In this document: piece after piece, positions 54,568 through 64,000 of the stretch | Position numbering within the stretch: the first letter of the stretch is position 1 | How the letters are laid out: each line of letters begins with the position of its first letter | Assembly: GCA_029962745.1 (NCBI GenBank) | Contig: CM057158.1 | Coordinates: 4,062,438-4,126,437 of the forward strand | DNA from: Echinometra lucunter | Taxonomy: Eukaryota; Echinodermata; Echinoidea; Camarodonta; Echinometridae | Direction of reading: 5' to 3' | DNA length: 64,000 nt | Made by a program: the position numbers and the translations under genes | The notes under the pieces: generated by a model | What the model was told of the DNA's origin: nothing | Database searches by the model: none | Seen by the model: only the letters and a program-made list of their open reading frames with translations

Positions 54568-55865
54568 CAAGGCTCGACATTAGCGGTGGCCCGGTGGCCA
54601 AAATTGGCTCCCGGGGCCACCATTTTTCAAAAATTGATAAGTTTTGGTGGTCCGAATCGGGCAACCAGAAAATTTTAAGTTAACGCGACTTACGTGCGTG
54701 ATAATTGTACACATTTTTAGTTCCTTCCGCGATTCAAATTGCAAGTCAGTTTGTTCGCAGTTCATCAGCGACGACGCAGTTTAAGTTAGCGCAGGGCTCC
54801 ACACTAACATTTTTTCCGGTTTTTACTGTGTAATTCCTATTGAAAAATGTGTGGCTTCGCTGAGAATATTCTTAATTTTGTCAAGTTCGTCAAAGACACA
54901 TTTCACGTTTCAATTTAGTCTACACGAATGTTAACATTTCCATTGACTAAAAGTTACTCAGCAACATAACTTCAACTTAAGAATTATCCCCAAAAAGGGT
55001 AATTATATGGCTAAAATCACGAATTATTTTTACATGTCAAAAGTTTGAAGGTATGGGGGTATCAATTTATTACGCTAAAATGCCTAGAATTCACCTCAGA
55101 TTGTCATTTTTGATCATCACTTACGATCTACGAACTGAGTTTCTAGTCTGACCAAATCGCTTGTTCGTTAGTGCCCTTCTTACTGCATTTTGTTGTGAGA
55201 ATGAAATCATTTGTCCTGTCCTCACAGAAAGAGGTAGGAGGGAATGATTTGGAATTATATCAACTATACAAGCGTTACCGTTCTTTTAAGTTTTAACCTG
55301 CTTTTATATCGTTGTGTTTTAAAATATTTTGTTGGTTGGGGTTATTCCACAGGTTGCTAGCCGTCGATTAACCGTCAAATATAAATTTCTGAATACCAAC
55401 AATGGGTTTTTAAAAGGGGCCATGTCTATTTTTCAATACACTCATGATTATGATAAATGACAAAGTCACTACACCGCTCATGCATCCACATTACGTACGA
55501 CAATAGGCATTGTCTAGGCGAGCTACCATCCCTGTCAAACATGCTGTTTCACACACACGTGTACACACACAACATGCTTATCTACCCACAAGGGCTAATG
55601 CTACACATCAACGGATAAGACGGAAGACAGTGCGTCCTCATTTCCTCACCGCTGAGCATTTTAATCTTTTGGGGGAATAAAATTTTAGGCACCCGGCTGG
55701 GTGCCCGTATTTCTTCCATTTTCATTTATTCTAACAATGTTTTATTATTATTATCAAATTTCTTATGTTTTTCTTTGTTTTTTTTCGGGCCACCAAATTT
55801 CATTCACGGTCCACCAAAAAAAAAAATATGATGATTTTGGTGGCAAAAGTTAGAGTGGAGCCTTG
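54568..55865. mobile_element. hAT-like element without confirmed TSD
   Basis: The left end is CAAGGCTCGACATTAGCGG; the right end, inverted, is CAAGGCTCCACTCTAAC. 'ggtggcccggtggcc' and 'gtggtccg' near the left are mirrored by 'gggccaccaaatttc' and 'ggtccaccaaa' near the right. An internal CAGGGCTCCACACTAAC at about 54793 is another copy of the same end, so the element is compound. The flanking octamers do not match, so either the ends are wrong by some bases or the element is old. Confidence 0.5.
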
Positions 55866-55974
55866 CATTAGAATTCCAGGTGCCTTGGTATCATGCATAG
55901 TGATGATGCACGCTTATTGTTGCAGCAATAAGCACTGATACATTATGCAATGAAACTCTGATGCCCAACATCTG

Positions 55975-57310
55975 GGCCCGTATTCAATAAACTTCTAAGA
56001 ATATTTTTTAAGTCTAAGAATTTTTCTAAGAATTTGTCTAACTTCAGAAATTTGCCTTAATCGTATTCAGAAGACTTAAAGCAATTTTTCTTTATTTTTT
56101 TTTTCTTTTCCTCCTCCAAGGAACTTTATTTCAATATATCCTTTAACAACATTTCATGAAGTCTAAAGTCAATATTTACAAAATTAGTCAAATGATGAGA
56201 GAAAAAAAAAATCAAACAATTTAGACATGAGATAGAAGAAATGGGAAGAAGGAACTAGAACAGAAACATCTCAAGATTTCTTAATACATCTTTCTGGTTT
56301 TTGTATCTCCTCTTGATATAAAACACGAAATCATTTTTAAATACCATCCAAATTGACTGACTATTAAATAATTTACTTCAAAACTGAGTTAACATGTACA
56401 CCTTATAAATTGCAAACTGAGCATAAATGAATAATAAATTAATCAGAATGAATTAAGATTTGCTGATGTTAATACCAATCATTATGAGTTTTTCTTCCAG
56501 ATAAATATCTTTTTGAAACCAATTCAATACTAATTTGTGGATTCTTTTCCAAAAATCTGTGATTTGACGACATTTAAACAAAATATGAATAGATGATTCA
56601 GGTTCGTTACAAAATGAGCAAATCATATTAGAAGAAATCTTCCACTTATAAAGATTATCTTTGAAGGGCAAAATATTATGAAGTAATTTGAAATTAAATT
56701 GTCTTACTTTATTATCTTTGATCTTTTTCAGTTTAAAATCTAATAAATGTCTCCAGTCATAATCTATTGGTAGTTTTTCTTCCCATAACAATGAAACGGG
56801 AGGATTTTCTTGTTTTGATTCATTCAAGAGTAAATAAAAATGTTTTTCTTTCATGTAGCTTATGTTAATCAAGTCACCATTTGATATCTCAAACATTTCT
56901 TGTAGGTTTTCCATTTCATCTGGGGTGTGGTTTGTATTTACAATTTTGTCTACCCATACTTTTGGAAACGCCTTCTTTAACTTGGAGAATTTGAAGTTAA
57001 TCAACAAAGAATTTGTACCCAATTGTTCATATAATGAATTACAAGATATCCATTGTCCGCTTTCAAATAGGTCACTGACTTTGTGGATTCCAATTACATT
57101 CCATTCTCTAAAGAATAAGACATGTTTAATATTGCTATTATACCACAAAATTTGATTACGTACATGTATGTCTTTCACGTTTAGAAAGTGAACATATCTC
57201 AATTCACACCAGTACACAAGGAAGTTGACATAAAATTCAGGTAACTTAAACAATTTAGTACAGAGGCGCAATAGAAAAATGACAAATTTTGCGGAGGAGG
57301 GGTGTATGAA
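55975..57310 (-). mobile_element. Second Tx1/L1-like LINE fragment, inserted next to a GGGCCCGTATTC repeat
   Basis: The minus-strand frame 57271-56453 encodes 272 codons of the C-terminal part of an L1/Tx1-type ORF2. It contains LYEQLGTNSLLINFKFSKLK, SLLWEEKLPIDYDWRHLLD, FNFKLLHNILPFKDNLYKW and the zf-RVT-like MICSFCNEPESSIHILFKC, with a stop near 56453. It is the same domain as in the LINE at 31248-32330, but a different subfamily. The T-rich stretch at 56085-56112 is probably the reversed A tail. Just left of it, 55975-56090 is a 'gggcccgtattcaataaacttctaag' MITE end whose partner was not found. The frame is intact but 5'-truncated. Confidence 0.78.
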
Positions 57311-58203
57311 TATTATGGTTCCTAGTCATACAGCTGAGCCCTGGCTGAACCATTGTGACGTATTTTGTGTTGAGTTAATGATTAATCAATTAGACAGACA
57401 GAATACGCGCTTATATCTTGTCTCCAAAATGCCTCATTCGGGTAATAATTGCACATGTTGCATGGATCCTGTACTAAACTACTGTTACCAGTATGAGTAA
57501 TACAGCAAATGGACTGGAACCATTTAGCTCTAGCTCTGTTTGGTGTGGAGAAAATTAGAGATCAAGATATTTAAGGATTATACATCTTTTTGTCGGCAAG
57601 CTGGTTATCGGAAAGATTTTCTTTCTTTTGTCCCCCAATCCGTGTTTTTGATGTCATATTGAAAAGTGAAATTTCCATAGGGAAATTTTTAAGTATCAAA
57701 GTAATTTCTCTTATCTTTATAATTGTTTTTATTTATGTTGTATTTATTCACTAATGAAAAAGCTTGATTGAATTTTGTTATCTATTTGATTCGAAGCTCC
57801 ATTTGAGGAATGTAAGGGTCATACATTACTATCTCTACAGCTACAGCTCTATTAATTCTTTTTTTAAAAGTATTAACTTTTTCTTTACCCCAAAACCTAC
57901 TCATTTTGAAGCAATGTTTTGAAAAATTATTGCGATTGCTACATTTATTACACTTTTTATTTTGGTGCTCTCATGTTTGAACAGATCACTGCAGTGTAAT
58001 TCATTATACATGACTTGTATGAAATGAATAATCCAACTTTGGTTGCTCTTCATGAAAAGTGATGTAACATATTTCTGATAATAAATCATAATTAAATTTA
58101 CTTGAAAAAAAATTGATATTTTAGCACTAACATGATACCATAGAATAAGAATATGATGTGAAATGCATTCATTGAGCTTTGCTACATGGTATTGCTAACG
58201 TTC
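57311..58203. other. Intergenic, no gene seen
   Basis: AT-rich DNA. The short frame at 57279-57500 continues from the LINE flank and has no motif; the minus-strand frame at 57901-58089 likewise. Confidence 0.45.
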
Positions 58204-58588
58204 CAGAGACTCCAACCCCAAGCACCTCTTAAGCGGGAGATTCTCCTGCTGAGACCCCTAGCAAACAGAGACTCTGATCAATGTACGCGTAGCCCACATC
58301 ACCAGTGCAAAGCATGAAATTCCTTGTGGCCGGAGGCCACTTTTAGGGTTATAGAAGCTCTCTGGTACTATCTTAGGCTTTTTTTTTATCATAATGACAA
58401 CGCTAAATGAGGTAAAATCCAGTGATTCAGATTCGTTTTTTTTTTTTCAAAAAGATGGTTGGGTGGGAGAAGGAGAAACACAGCTAGGGTGGGAGAAATT
58501 CAAACTCAAGCGGGAGAGCAGGAGATTTTGTGAAAATGGACTCAAAGCAGGAGATCTCTCACCGAAAACGGGAGAGTTGAAGTCTCTG
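58204..58588. mobile_element. Possible small TIR element with CGGGAG repeats
   Basis: The ends are CAGAGACTCCAAC and, inverted, CAGAGACTTCAAC. Inside both ends is AAGCGGGAGA or AACGGGAGAG-like sequence. Flanks ACGTTC and ACATTC are similar over 6 bp only. The form suggests a hAT-like MITE, but the duplication is not convincing. Confidence 0.4.
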
Positions 58589-58914
58589 ACATTCATCTTC
58601 ATGTTACTCTAAAGTTAGGAACTTACATGTAATCTTCGAATACTTCAAAACTCTGCAATTGCAGTCTTTAGTCTTGATTTATTTTATCATTTTTGCTGAT
58701 GAAAATAACCGATGGAGGAAATAGGTGTTATTAAAGGACTCTTCATATAAGTACTCCAACAACTTAAGTCCCATCTCAGGGACATTACTTGTAGTGTGCT
58801 ATATATTGAACCCATAAAATTGACTTTGCCTTGCATAGTGCCTCTAGTTTCACTCTCATAACCTGCTTAATTCCATCATCAAATTTTGATTGTTTTCATC
58901 ATAAATATTTACAG

Positions 58915-58998
58915 GGTCCAGTAGGTTGAATGTCTAAGAAGGTAATTGGCAGTTGTTCAAGTTGAAGCATGAAGCCATTATTGACTGGTGTATGCTAG
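58915..58998 (+). other. Possible noncoding exon of the 60-kb gene
   Basis: The 84 bases lie between 'aaatatttacag' and 'gtgagtgg', both good splice sites. All frames are interrupted or short, so it would be 5' UTR. It precedes the ATG-bearing exon at 59983-60139. It is supported by splice consensus only. Confidence 0.3.
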
Positions 58999-59982
58999 GT
59001 GAGTGGAGGGAATAAGGAAATGAGTAATATGAATGTAGTTTATATGTACCAATTCTGCTACATGTATATTCAACAAGTGTATTATGTGATTATTGAGAAT
59101 TTTAGTTTTCAGGGAGGAATTGTACAATATGCAGTTCATGGCTAATTTCTACATGTATAGGGAACTGATATGATAGCATGGTCATGACCTTGCACTACCA
59201 ATGTAAATAATTTTGTTGTGATGCTTTTCTCTCAGGCAGCAATATCCTCAAAATTAGAAAGGTTCTAATCTGATAAGGCCACTTTTTCGGCATATGAAAT
59301 TTGGATTCAATGTATTTTTCACAGAAATTAATCAGTCAGTATGCAAACTATACCCTGTAAAATGATATTTATCGATTTACATACGAAAGCAAATACAAAG
59401 AGAATGATTTAGTTGTTCAGTGATTTGTTTGTTTTATTGAATTTCAAAATTCATTTTAAATAGTAGAGGGGCCTTAAGTAAAGCATGGCTTGTTGTGGGT
59501 AAGCCCAGTGAATAAACAATTTCAGACAGGAAAGAAAATTAGTGTGAAAGGGGTGGGGGGGAGGGAGGAATTAGAGAAAGAAAGGGAAAAGAAGGTATGG
59601 GAAGAGAGACATGGAAAGTGGAAATAACAAACATTACAAGACAAACCTTAAAGTGCCACAAGAACAGGATCACATGTATACTAAACAAGTCAATAAAGGT
59701 TGAAAAGAATAATTGTGAGGGATCTGCAGTTTTCCCCCATATTTCACTTTCACTGGTAATTATGAAACTAAGCAGTAAACAGAAGTGACCCATACATTTC
59801 CTTTATCCCTTTAGAAGTAACTGTACACTGAATGAAAGTCTCAGTTAATGCAAATAAGAAATTAATGACAGGAAACAGCAGCAATGAGCATATTGGAATT
59901 CAAAACTAAGATGCATTATTTCTCAGAAAACACTCGCGTCATAGCCTACCATGTACAACACCCTTTTATAACATTTTTGCAG

Positions 59983-62900
59983 AAGTCAACTTCGCTCTCA
60001 TTATTGTATTAGCCATGGATGTTAACAATGCACCGGAGAAGGTAGAGATGAATGGAGAAAATGGCCTGGTCACTGAGGAAATTCCACAGGACTGCAAAGA
60101 GTTCATTGAGGATCTAGTGGACAGAATATTCAACAAAAGGTGAGTTGGCTTTGAGAAATACCCAGTTACTGAGGAAAGAAAAGAAATAATCCTGAGCCTG
60201 GCTACTTTTTGGTTGTATATTACTTTCTCTGATGGCAACTGCTCCATGACCAGTGTCCTATATGGACATGAATGTTTTCGGGAGTTTATTAAAAACATTC
60301 CAAATAGCAGCGAAAGTTGGAATCGAATGGAATTTGCAATCAAAATGATATATGGTGAAATTTGATCCAAGAAAATACAGGATAAAAAGGAGAAATAAGT
60401 TAGCTTTCAAATCAAGGGGATATGATTAACAATTATAAAAAAGGAAGTAAAGAACAGACTAGAGAAAAGAATTATACAAAAAAATAAATAAAAGGCAGAC
60501 AGCAGGGGAACCCCCCCCCCCCACAAAACAAATACAAAAGAAAGCAATGCATGCAAAACTGTAGCACATAAATGTTAATTCTTTAACCCTTTAACTTTTA
60601 ACATCTAATTCTAAACCTGTCCTTAAATTCAGATGCAATTCTTACCCTTTATCTTGGAGAAAATAAAGTCTAGGGAGATTTGTATTCAGAAAAAAAAAAA
60701 TGTAACAACTTTGTGCTCCATCTCAACAAATTTTTAAAGATTGAAAGAGAAAATGCAATTTCATTAGACATGCTTTTGTAATGGTTTTGATTTTGAGACG
60801 CATTATACTTACTTTTAGTATTCAGTTGGTTAGGTAATTCTGGAAGTAAGTAAGAAGAGAGGCTCTTAATCTAAGAATATAGAAATAGATAATTCAATAG
60901 CTCATAAGCATACTTGCTAAAAGTGGAGAATGAAAAGATGGCAGATTTTCTATTCGCTGTGGGAGTAGGGGGAGGGAGCAAGGATCTAGAAGGGGATATT
61001 TTGAAGAAGCTAAAACTTTAACCTCATTTCCTCATTACCCTCTCCTACCCTGTTGGCAAGCGCTAATTCTAGAACTTGTGGAAATATTAGCACGATTTCA
61101 AATATTGCACTTTTGCAAGTGAGTAATTGTGCAGCATGAATTTAAGAACCCGCGAATATTTACTTGGGTTGCTCAACGCAAAATTTAATCACACAAAAAC
61201 AACAGCATTTATTTTTTCAGCTTGAATTTTCACAAAGAAAAAGTCTATGCAAGGTAGTTGGGGGGGGGAACAATGGGTTATTAGTGCAATATGGAATGCA
61301 AGTGGTAAGGGGAAATATGAAGATAACTTTAAGCAGTAATATTTATTTATAGCCTAAATTTTGTGCTTCATTTTTCATATAGATTGTATGTACATGTATG
61401 TACATGTATTTCTCAGATATTCATTTTGCCATATTATGTTTTGTTATGCACCCTATTATGTTGTACATGTATCTTTGTTATATATTTATGTACATGTAGA
61501 GTCCGAAGACAATTTTTGTGTTTTTGTAATAATATGACAAGAAATTAATTGAATTGAATTGAATTTTGAACAGTATTGTTGGACTTCTCTTTCATTTATT
61601 TACAAAAACTACACATGGGAACAGACACTAATGAAACAGCTGTTGTTGAAGTATTGTAGGAATGTTTTGTTTTTGGCTGGCATACATGTACACCAAGTGA
61701 CCAAAAGACATTTTGCTTTGTACATGTGAGTTTAGGGGTTTGATATGACTATACATGTATATTCCAAATATGAGCTTCAAATATCACTCTTATTTTGAAA
61801 AGTTATTGTGAGTTCAAATACATGTATATCAATCATTGATCATGTATTTTGCGGTGTCTCTATGATGAATTTCCATTATTTGTACATGATAAGTTTATGC
61901 TTAACTTTAACAACATTTGAAATTAAATTGAAAAGGCTTTCCCATTAGTTAAACAAACAATCATAATATGTGTCTAATTCATTTATAGTTTGTTAAAGGG
62001 TTGCCTCTGTAAACAAACTACTTACTATCTGTGGGGATCTACATGTATATCATTTAAAGCTGTACCAGCACATTTCATCACTTAAAACAACAATAACATC
62101 AGAAAAAAGAAACAAATACCATAAACAAAGTTGAATATACATTGACAGAAGTCATGAATGTGTGTAAACTGAATACAATATCCAGAAACAGATTTGAATC
62201 ATCAATACAGAGTTTTTAATATGAATATATTATGTTTTAATATTATTAGCCAATGATTATTATTCATTGAGTGTATGTAGAATGTCTGGAGATGGACATT
62301 AATATGGTAGGCTTAAAATTGTCATAACAAGCTTCTCTTGAGAATCCCTATCAGTGAAGGTGCTATCTAGAGCAGTTAAACACCTTGCAGATGGGGGAGC
62401 AGACGCATGCAGGGGCGTGGGCGTGTTAAATGAGCTTAGCAGGTGATCGCTTGAGAATCCCATCATCGGTTTGACATTTAAAGATTCACTGGAGTGATGA
62501 TTTTCATTAGGTGACGGTAGCATAATACATGGAGGGTTTGAGGTGGTAGAAGGTTGGATGAGCAGAAGGGGGGGGGGAGGGGTGGTTAGAGGGGGAGGAG
62601 GATGGGGTGTGGAAGTAGGTTTGGTTGGAATGGGGGATTGGAATAGGAGGAAGGTATTGAAATTGGGCAAAGGGTTGAAAAGAGAAGGGATGGAAGGGGA
62701 AGAATAGGTTTGGGAAGGATGAGAGGGTTGAGATGTTATGGGATGGGATGGAGGATTGAAAAGCAGGAAGAGAAAGAGGCATTTTCTGTGGTGCCGTTAT
62801 TCATCTTTGTGTTATTATTATTATAATGCTTTTTTTTAATGCATAATGGTGCAGAAAATGTGACAACATTTACAGTACATACATGTACAATGTAATGATT

Positions 62901-63826
62901 TTAACAGTAGATCAGAACACAATATTTTTTTAAATGTCCAGTTTTACTTGACCAGGGGTTACAGTATAGTCTGTACTAAAAACACATAACACAATAGTAG
63001 AAAATATGGTCATGGGAATCTTTTTTTAATGGCTCGCAATTTTCACTGAAAATTATGTATTGTCCAAATTGCATAAATACAAGGGTTGTAATCCTATTGT
63101 GATTTATTTGCTAACAGTGGTTCAGTGAAATTCTGTGGTTTTGTCTTAGTCACTTCTCTTTTTTATTGTTGAATTTGTGGCATTGGAAATCCCATGTGGT
63201 TATTTTCAAATTAAACTTGGCTAAAATGGTGTTCATTTGTTCATCATGTAGTCAGAAGGTTGAAAACAGCATACATGAAGTGATGATGTACAATAGAAAG
63301 CGACAACATTCAAGTTTACAGATAATGACATGTACATGTATGTTTTATCTATCTACTTGACAGTATTTTGTAATGATTAATCTCCAATGAACTGAATTTC
63401 TCAGCTTTTATTTATTACTTACCCTTTACAGATTTTCTGGTTTCATTCCTTTTTTCTACTGGCAATATGTTGAAATTAGGCTGGAGTTGGGGGGGGGGAG
63501 AGAAAGAGAGAGAGGAAAAAACATGTTTACTGTAAATACTGTCAATACCACAACTGCAGAATGCCAAAAAAAAATACCTATTTCTAAAGTCAATATCTAA
63601 TGCCTCTGTGTAGCCTGACAGATGAGTGCTAATTACATGTAACTCTATCATAAATCATACAAATTAAAGCTTTAGTGCAGTGCTCAACATTAACAGGTGC
63701 CTCAGTGGAATACGTGGACCCCCAATACTGAACAATATTCACACAGAGCTTGATCCATACAGAGCCCGGGATTTCAATCTGGATCCCATGCCAAAACAGT
63801 TTGTGTGGACCCTGTGGAGCCCTGCT
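59983..63826 (+). CDS. 5' part of an unidentified gene (ATG exon plus probable second coding exon)
   Basis: Exon 59983-60139 follows 'acatttttgcag' and ends at 'gtgagt'. The ATG at 60015 is in good Kozak context (AGCCATGG). The peptide begins MDVNNAPEKVEMNGENG and ends CKEFIEDLVDRIFNK plus two bases of the next codon. A phase-matching exon at 63697-63826 (acceptor 'cattaacag', donor 'gtagtg') continues RCLSGIRGPP, HTELDPYRARDFNLD and MPKQFVWTLWSPA. A second acceptor nine bases on ('gcctcag') would also keep the frame. Together they give about 85 residues and the gene continues beyond the window. The frame is open upstream of the ATG within the exon, so an earlier start cannot be excluded. I do not recognise the family. 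No signal peptide or membrane segment is visible. The second exon is less sure, because its start resembles a hAT terminus. Confidence 0.45.
60140..63696. other. Intron of the unidentified gene: LINE tail and G-rich low-complexity tract
   Basis: Poly-C lies at 60509-60522. A plus-strand LINE 3' end lies at about 61370-61565, finishing '(AATTG)n' after 'tgtttttgtaataatatgac'. A long G/A-rich tract at about 62540-62770 (GGGATGGAAG-like) gives Pro/Ser-rich frames on the minus strand, which are compositional. Poly-G lies at 63490-63499. No other exon with splice support was recognised. Confidence 0.45.
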
Positions 63827-64000
63827 GTAGTGTCTTACTTATTTTTTCTGCTTCCTTCAGTACAATATTTACTGCTACAAGTATACATGTACCTTGACAC
63901 TTAACTTTTATCAAATTTGTTTCAGTCCTTGACTGCTTTATCCTGGATTTATGTTAGCTGATGTTTCCTTTGGTATTTTTTTTTTACCAGTAAATTTTAT

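Noticed and set aside
62299..62782. Pro/Ser-rich minus-strand frames of 91-123 codons
   Set aside because: They come from a G/A-rich low-complexity tract on the plus strand; no motif or splice context was found.

Overview
The window looks like deuterostome-invertebrate nuclear DNA, most likely an echinoderm and probably a sea urchin. The basis is intron-rich metazoan genes with short exons and long introns, many AT-rich tracts built on acatgta, dense small DNA transposons with GAGCGAAGCGAGCGA-type satellite units, and long poly-G/poly-C runs. The organism is an inference; the genes themselves are read directly from splice sites and conserved motifs. Only two complete protein-coding genes are recognisable. 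Part of a third gene lies at the right edge, and two short spliced exons of unknown identity sit near 12.1-12.4 kb.

Left end, minus strand: a complete four-exon 6-phosphogluconolactonase gene (492-3723, 245 aa; oxidative pentose-phosphate pathway). From about 4 kb to 29.3 kb there is almost no host coding DNA. It is a layered graveyard of mobile elements: hAT-type elements with 8-bp target duplications, TTAA-type MITEs, a degenerate PHD-EN-RT LINE (7.4-10.8 kb) that interrupts a satellite array, and a 5.7-kb composite hAT-like unit (12665-18363). There is also a 7.6-kb element (19989-27605) with 13-bp terminal inverted repeats, dense ACGTC/GACGT subterminal repeats, and remnants of a spliced gene resembling DUF4806. 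Insertion order can be read because one older repeat is split into three pieces by two later insertions.

Centre, plus strand: a complete flavoenzyme gene of the monomeric/peroxisomal sarcosine oxidase family (30293-47256; PIPOX-like; 410 aa; C-terminal AKL peroxisomal signal). Its striking feature is three consecutive, phase-compatible versions of exon 6 (38894-39083, 42089-42275, 43438-43624). Each has its own splice sites and each encodes the segment that lines the substrate face and carries the oxygen-activating lysine. Only one can be used at a time if the protein is to keep its normal length, so one locus may make three enzymes. This is the best candidate for a previously undescribed system in the window. 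The gene's introns hold a 5'-truncated Tx1/L1-like LINE with a 16-bp target duplication, a hAT inserted in a hAT, a foldback MITE and several minisatellites.

Right part: more MITEs (48451-49004, 50101-51166, 53324-53732), a hAT-like element (54568-55865) and a second Tx1/L1-like LINE fragment (minus, about 56.1-57.3 kb). The 5' part of an unidentified plus-strand gene follows, with its first coding exon at 60015-60139 and a probable second exon at 63697-63826; it runs off the window. No rRNA, tRNA, CRISPR or bacterial-type features were seen. All exon limits were inferred by eye from splice consensus, reading frame and family motifs, without transcripts.
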